A stretch of 9,950 bases of DNA. Source: Candidatus Alkanophagales archaeon (GTDB taxonomy: Archaea; Halobacteriota; Syntropharchaeia; Alkanophagales; B39-G2). Below the pieces are notes generated by a model. It did no database searches, was not told where the DNA came from, and was given only the letters and a program-made list of their open reading frames with translations. How positions within the stretch are numbered: position 1 is the first letter of the stretch; each line of letters begins with the position of its first letter. The stretch covers positions 1 through 9,950 of the forward strand of contig QMVQ01000043.1 in the NCBI GenBank assembly GCA_003661185.1. Direction: 5' to 3'. Below are positions 7,185 to 9,950 of this stretch, piece after piece. A program made the position numbers and the translations under genes.

Positions 7185-7390
7185 CCCTTTGACCAGTTCT
7201 GTGATTACGCTCTCACATACGACTACGGGGTGAACCGTCGGTCGGGAATTTAAGTCCCTGATCATATCGCCGTCGAGCTTGAGCTGGATTTCTACGGTGT
7301 GCCCGTAGAGCTTACTATTCTCACTGCACCATCTGAACCTCCCAAGGCGTGCCAAAGTTCTTCAGGTTGAATAAAAATCATCAGCCCCAT
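7173..7390 (-). pseudogene. Small gene apparently split by a frameshift (about 72 aa if restored)
   Basis: The minus strand opens at ATG 7390 (AAGGAG at 7394-7399 upstream) and reads MGLMIFIQPEELWHALGGSD.. to a TAG at 7292-7294. In the frame one base back, reading continues from about 7295 as VEIQLKLDGDMIRDLNSRPT and on to TAA at 7173. The first frame is protein-like until the stop, and the second is protein-like only after it; its own upstream part (from TTG 7355) is poor and has no ribosome-binding site. A single missing base, or a -1 shift, near 7293-7310 would join them into one protein of about 72 residues. It starts 32 nt after the HdrD-like stop, so it fits as a third gene of that unit. 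I do not recognise the family. Alternatives: two unrelated short frames, a sequencing error, or programmed frameshifting. Confidence 0.4.
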
Positions 7391-7422
7391 CAGCTCCTTG
7401 GTTCTACAGGCTTGCTTCCCGG

Positions 7423-8541
7423 TCAGAGCAATTCTGTTATGTATTTTGTATCCTTCTTTATTCCCCCTTTCCTTGCGGCGTATTTAAAGTTAAAAACGCA
7501 GAAGGGGCAGGAAGTGACGAGGGTTTCCGACGGCGCCGCCCGCAGCACCTTCGCCGCCACTTCCATCGAGAGCTCTTTGTAAAGCGACCTTATTCCGGCG
7601 CCGGCGCCGCAGCACATACCATTCTCCCTGCTCTCGCTCATCTCTCTTATTTTCACCCCGCACCTTTCTAATATCCTCCGAGGCGCCTCATACAAACCTT
7701 CTTTCCTGCCCAAGCGGCAAGGGTCGTGATATGTCACTTCCATCTCCTTTTTCTCCAGCTTCATCCGCCCCTTTCTCATCAACTCGTCCAAAACTTCGAC
7801 CACATGCCGCACTTCGACCTCAAATTTTTCGCCAAGGACCTTTGGATAATATCTCTTAAAACAGCGGTAACATCCTGCACATGGCGTGATTATCCTTTCT
7901 ATACCCAATTTCCCGAAGCGTTCGGCGTTCTGCCTGAACACCTTCTCTGCCAAGTCCCGTAGACCCGCATCGTAAAGGTAAACGCCGCAACAGCCCTCAT
8001 TCCGCAATATCATGAAGTCCACACCTGCACGCTTTAGGGCGAGATATGTGGATTTTGCGCTCTCCTTTACCAAGTATGAAGGGAGACAACCAAAGTAGAG
8101 TAATGTGCTGCTTTCCCCCTCCTCAAACTCCTCCGAGAGCCATTCCAACCTCTTTTCAGGGTCGCCGCCGACTGAGTTCCCAAGCTCCAGAATCCAACTC
8201 ACTATGCGTTTGTGCCCCTCCAAAGGGGCAACGCCCCGCCTCACAAGCTCCGCCCGTGCAGTTTCCACGATACTCGTGACATTTACGACACTCGGGCACG
8301 CCACTTCGCACCGCCCGCATTCCGGACAATTGTAAATGGCTTCTATCATCTCCGGCGGGGCACTTCCTCCCTCAAATATGCGTTTCGCAGCATTTATGCG
8401 AGCGAGCGGTGAGAACGCCTCCTTACCCGTGGCTTCGTAAATGGGGCACACGTCCACGCAAAGCTCGCACCTCGTGCACTTTTCTATCTCCTCCATTCTC
8501 CCACTACCTACGCTCGGCACGCCTACACGCTCAAAAATCAA
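7423..8541 (-). CDS. HdrD-like iron-sulfur protein (HdrC-HdrB type fusion)
   Basis: A 372-residue soluble Fe-S protein combining an HdrC-like N-terminus with an HdrB-like C-terminus, as in HdrD, GlcF and related oxidoreductases. N-terminal clusters: C22-C25-C28-C32 and C72-C75-C78-C82. CCG domain 1: C152 (YFGCLPSY), C184-C185 (EGCCG), C221 and C224 (PCAGC), with an extra C227. CCG domain 2: C275 (HDPCRLGR), C310-C311 (MCCGAGAG), C345 and C348 (SCPFC). All ligands for two cubane and two non-cubane clusters are present. There are no transmembrane helices and no hdrE, so membrane heterodisulfide reduction is not shown; it may pass electrons for a soluble dehydrogenase. The frame opens at TTG 8541, overlapping the upstream gene by 11 nt; ATG 8496 is a credible alternative start, six residues before the first cluster cysteine. 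Confidence 0.87.
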   Translation of the reverse strand: MIFERVGVPSVGSGRMEEIEKCTRCELCVDVCPIYEATGKEAFSPLARINAAKRIFEGGSAPPEMIEAIYNCPECGRCEVACPSVVNVTSIVETARAELVRRGVAPLEGHKRIVSWILELGNSVGGDPEKRLEWLSEEFEEGESSTLLYFGCLPSYLVKESAKSTYLALKRAGVDFMILRNEGCCGVYLYDAGLRDLAEKVFRQNAERFGKLGIERIITPCAGCYRCFKRYYPKVLGEKFEVEVRHVVEVLDELMRKGRMKLEKKEMEVTYHDPCRLGRKEGLYEAPRRILERCGVKIREMSESRENGMCCGAGAGIRSLYKELSMEVAAKVLRAAPSETLVTSCPFCVFNFKYAARKGGIKKDTKYITELL

Positions 8542-8788
8542 AGTCCCCCTCGCTCAAAGCTTCTGAAGCCTCGTCAAGCAACTTCCTAAATAGGTCCGCT
8601 GGCTTCACGCCGAGCGCTGCCGCATAGTGCGCAACTTCTTGCCCAAATCTTGCCATGCACTGCCCACCGCCCATTTGGCAATAAAGGGAGAGCTTGGCGC
8701 CCTCTTTTAGTCTTTCTACGACCTTTTTCTCATGTTCCGTCAGGGGTTTGCCCCGCTCTTTTTCGAGCCACTCCTCCATCGCACCCAT
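8531..8788 (-). CDS. Hypothetical 85-aa protein preceding the HdrD-like gene
   Basis: An 85-residue, mostly helical, acidic-ended protein whose only cysteines are C37 and C44 in LYCQMGGGQCMARFG. The rest reads as amphipathic helices (EHEKKVVERLKEGAKLSL and PADLFRKLLDEASEAL). The start is well supported: GGAGG (8798-8802) lies 9 nt before ATG 8788. Its stop overlaps the TTG-opened frame of the HdrD-like gene by 11 nt, so the two are likely co-transcribed and perhaps translationally coupled. I do not recognise the family. The paired cysteines next to an iron-sulfur oxidoreductase allow a redox-partner or cluster-related role, which is inference. No signal peptide or membrane segment. Confidence 0.65.
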   Translation of the reverse strand: MGAMEEWLEKERGKPLTEHEKKVVERLKEGAKLSLYCQMGGGQCMARFGQEVAHYAAALGVKPADLFRKLLDEASEALSEGDFDF

Positions 8789-8934
8789 ATGTTCACGCCT
8801 CCAGCCTTCATGCCATTTTTTGTCTTCATGGTCTTCCGTCTTACGAAATTATTTCAAGGAGCGAGCTTGACTTTAACTTAATCCGAAGCGTGAGTTGCGG
8901 GCCATGGCAGGGGCTTCCAACTCAAACCGAGGAG

Positions 8935-8961
8935 TAAATAAAAAAAGACAACATCTGTTGT
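8935..8961 (+). promoter_or_regulatory. TATA-like stretch and palindrome upstream of the MBL hydrolase
   Basis: An A/T run TAAATAAAAAA (from 8935) is followed by a perfect 14-base inverted repeat, ACAACA-TC-TGTTGT (8948-8961), just before the GGTGA ribosome-binding site (8962-8966). A palindrome between the TATA region and the start is where an archaeal repressor would block initiation, so this is a candidate operator. The remaining part of the 8803-8971 divergent intergenic region holds nothing clear, apart from an A/T-rich patch (about 8846-8855) that could serve the minus-strand unit. Confidence 0.35.
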
Positions 8962-8971
8962 GGTGAATGAG

Positions 8972-9628
8972 ATGAGGGTCACGAAGAACGTCTATTGGTT
9001 CCCGGAGCGAGGGCTGCTCGATGCAAACACGTATCTTATAGATGACGAGCTGACTGTTCTTATAGACCCGGGGTTACATAAATACGTGAAGCGTCTTGTG
9101 AAGGACATGCGGGGCGACGGCTTTGAGCCGCGGGACGTCGACGTAATCACGATAACGCACTTGCACATCGATCATTACGGGGCGGTGAGCGTTTTCAAAG
9201 AACTCTCGGGGGCGAAGATAGCCATCCACCCCATACAGAAGCAATACCTGCCGCTGGCGGGCGAAGTTTCGAGCTTTTTCGGCATCAAAACGCCTAAATT
9301 CTCCGAAGATTTCCACCTCGGCGAGCGGCTGAGCTTGGGCAGCGTGACGCTTGATATCATAAGGACGCCAGGGCACTCCCCAGACAGCATCTGCTTTTAC
9401 TCCCCCGAACTCAAAATCCTAGTGAGCGGCGACGTCATCTTCGACAGGAGTGTCGGACGCACCGACCTCCCCGGCGGTAGCGGCGAAGAACTCAAAGCCT
9501 CTATAAACAAGCTCTCCACGTTCGACACCGAATATCTCCTGCCGGGACACATGAGCGTGGTTGAAGGCAAGAGAAATGTGATAAACAATTTTGAATTCGT
9601 CAGGAAGTATTATTTCGACTGGCTTTGA
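8972..9628 (+). CDS. Metallo-beta-lactamase-fold hydrolase (glyoxalase II-like)
   Basis: A 218-residue stand-alone MBL-fold protein with the full dinuclear metal site: H63, H65, D67, H68 in THLHIDHYG; H135 in TPGHSPDS; bridging D154 in VSGDVIF; and H193 in LLPGHMS. The segment GRTDLPGGSGEEL (162-174) is typical of glyoxalase II-like and related thioester or ester hydrolases. The exact substrate cannot be read from sequence. It is cytosolic by appearance. The frame is open from GTG 8960, but ATG 8972 is preferred because GGTGA (8962-8966) stands 5 nt upstream. Its stop codon lies directly against the left end of the HEARO/IscB element, with two bases between TGA and the first paired RNA base. 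The C-terminus (FVRKYYFDWL) looks natural, although the insertion could have replaced a few terminal codons. Confidence 0.88.
   Translation: MRVTKNVYWFPERGLLDANTYLIDDELTVLIDPGLHKYVKRLVKDMRGDGFEPRDVDVITITHLHIDHYGAVSVFKELSGAKIAIHPIQKQYLPLAGEVSSFFGIKTPKFSEDFHLGERLSLGSVTLDIIRTPGHSPDSICFYSPELKILVSGDVIFDRSVGRTDLPGGSGEELKASINKLSTFDTEYLLPGHMSVVEGKRNVINNFEFVRKYYFDWL
9613..9628 (+). other. Predicted guide segment of the omega-RNA (flank-derived)
   Basis: In characterised IscB systems the guide is about 16 nt at the 5' end of the omega-RNA and comes from DNA flanking the left end of the element. Applying that rule, the guide here would be TTTCGACTGGCTTTGA, the last codons and stop of the MBL hydrolase gene. 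This is inference from family rules; the exact 5' end of the RNA is not visible. Confidence 0.4.
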
Positions 9629-9629
9629 G

Positions 9630-9860
9630 GTCAGCTGCTCCACCTAAAGGGGGGTGGAGCTTGCCCGAATGCTAGGGCAACGAAGAGCTGACTAGGGGGC
9701 TCCGGAAGGAGCAGCCGCCCCGGGGGCTACAAGCACCCCGGGATGCGTCAAACGCCCCAGTCCCGGGCACTGCTGGGCTTGGCAGGCTCGGTGTTGCCGT
9801 CGGGCAACTAAGCCGCCGGGGCAACCCCGAGGGGCGCTAAACTCCTCATCGAGAGGAGGG
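9630..9860 (+). ncRNA. HEARO / omega-RNA scaffold of an IscB-type system
   Basis: A strongly structured GC-rich RNA directly upstream of the IscB-type start, the place where omega-RNA lies in this family. It opens with a perfect three-way junction: outer stem GTCAGCT/AGCTGAC (9630-9636 with 9686-9692), hairpin GCTCCACC/GGTGGAGC (9637-9644 with 9653-9660) and hairpin TTGCCC/GGGCAA (9661-9666 with 9675-9680). Next come a GNRA-capped hairpin (9699-9703 with 9708-9712, GGAA loop), a 7-bp hairpin (9719-9725 with 9736-9742), a closing stem CGCCCC/GGGGCG (9753-9758 with 9831-9836) that encloses hairpins 9793-9798/9803-9808 and 9817-9821/9825-9829, and a final hairpin 9842-9847/9853-9858. About 230 nt matches the usual 200-250 nt. 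The RNA binds IscB and positions the guide. Transcription may be read-through from the hydrolase gene. The 3' end and any pseudoknot are not fixed. Confidence 0.85.
9853..9860 (+). promoter_or_regulatory. Ribosome-binding site of the IscB-type gene, inside a hairpin
   Basis: GAGGAGGG lies 7 nt before GTG 9868 and decides that start. Its first six bases pair with CTCCTC (9842-9847) across a 5-nt loop, so the last scaffold hairpin can hide the ribosome-binding site. This could limit nuclease translation or let protein binding to the RNA regulate its own synthesis (inference). Confidence 0.6.
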
Positions 9861-9867
9861 TTATACC

Positions 9868-9950
9868 GTGCAAAACCCAAGAGTTCCTGTAGTAGGGAAG
9901 GAAGGGAAGCCGAGGATGCCGACGAAGGCATCAAGGGCGAGGAGGTGGAT
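9868..9950 (+). CDS. iscB: IscB-type RNA-guided nuclease, N-terminal PLMP/RRXRR region (partial)
   Basis: From GTG 9868 the frame reads MQNPRVPVVGKEGKPRMPTK and then ASRARRW before leaving the window (27 residues). The pattern VPV..K.GKPLMPT..SRAR.L is the N-terminal PLMP domain of IscB-family proteins (RRXRR domain), here with PRMP in place of PLMP and the RARRW arginine run. IscB is an RNA-guided DNA nuclease with a split RuvC domain, an arginine-rich bridge helix and an HNH domain, ancestral to Cas9; it uses omega-RNA to cut DNA next to a short 3' motif (TAM). Only the first domain is visible, so IscB, the HNH-lacking IsrB and the RuvC-lacking IshB cannot be told apart; the roughly 230-nt RNA favours IscB. 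The GAGGAGGG site 7 nt upstream supports the GTG start. Confidence 0.82.
   Translation, partial: MQNPRVPVVGKEGKPRMPTKASRARRW

Larger units (their letters stand above)
9629..9950 (+). mobile_element. Left part of an IscB/HEARO element (IS200/IS605-related), cut by window end
   Basis: The hydrolase gene ends at 9628 and a structured RNA starts at 9630, followed by the start of an IscB-type gene that runs off the window. HEARO elements are compact units of RNA plus one gene, generally mobilised in trans by IS200/IS605-type transposases. No transposase, direct repeat or right end is visible here, so mobility is inferred and the right boundary is unknown. Confidence 0.65.

Noticed and set aside
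9637..9660. Hairpin after the hydrolase stop as a transcription terminator
   Set aside because: No T-tract follows, and the stem is one arm of a larger three-way junction that continues into a structured RNA.
9630..9692. Three-way-junction RNA considered as a tRNA
   Set aside because: Only two hairpins inside the closing stem, no anticodon arm, no T-loop GTTCRA sequence and no CCA-type acceptor end.
9630..9867. Riboswitch leader in front of a metabolic gene
   Set aside because: The downstream frame begins with an IscB-type PLMP domain rather than a biosynthetic or transport protein, and no known aptamer core was recognised.
9692..9934. Minus-strand 80-codon frame at the right end
   Set aside because: Antisense to the omega-RNA and the IscB start; Gly/Pro/Ala-rich low-information sequence expected from GC-rich structured DNA.
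1..9950. CRISPR array or long direct repeats
   Set aside because: No regularly spaced repeated units were seen by eye on either strand.

Overview
The window looks archaeal, most likely a euryarchaeote with anaerobic, methanogen-like or alkane/methane-oxidising (ANME-1, Syntrophoarchaeum or Archaeoglobus-like) energy metabolism. The evidence is a UPF0216/DUF61 gene (a family known from archaea), a cytosolic heterodisulfide-reductase operon, TATA-like promoter elements, GGTGA/GGAGG ribosome-binding sites and tightly overlapping genes. The exact lineage is inference.

Layout. (1) Positions 1-1207, plus strand: a 51-residue conserved-looking small protein, an RlmE/FtsJ-type RNA 2'-O-methyltransferase and a UPF0216 protein, packed as one transcription unit. 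(2) Positions 1234-7010, minus strand: a six-gene operon read right to left, mvhD, an FrhB/FdhB-like iron-sulfur flavoprotein subunit, hdrC, hdrB, a double-length hdrA, and a small four-cysteine DUF6951-like protein. Four consecutive junctions are ATGA overlaps or short gaps with strong Shine-Dalgarno sites, so the products are probably made stoichiometrically as one soluble electron-bifurcating or -confurcating complex. No hydrogenase large or small subunit is present; the FrhB/FdhB-like protein is the likely entry point for electrons (F420H2 or another carrier, not provable here). (3) Positions 7011-7422: the mvhD promoter, a terminator-like hairpin pair, and a small gene that appears to be split by a frameshift. 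(4) Positions 7423-8788, minus strand: an HdrD-like (HdrC-HdrB fusion) iron-sulfur protein and an 85-residue unknown protein overlapping its start. (5) Positions 8972-9628, plus strand: a metallo-beta-lactamase-fold hydrolase.

(6) Positions 9629-9950, plus strand: the most striking part. Immediately after the hydrolase stop codon comes about 230 nt of strongly structured RNA (a perfect three-way junction followed by a chain of GC-rich hairpins), then a GTG-started reading frame whose first 27 residues match the N-terminal PLMP/RRXRR region of IscB-family proteins. This is the organisation of a HEARO/omega-RNA plus an IscB-type RNA-guided nuclease, the transposon-encoded relatives of Cas9. By family rules the guide would be the sequence just 5' of the scaffold, which here is the last codons of the hydrolase gene. 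The protein is cut off by the window edge, so IscB (HNH + RuvC) cannot be separated from IsrB or other PLMP proteins from this sequence alone.
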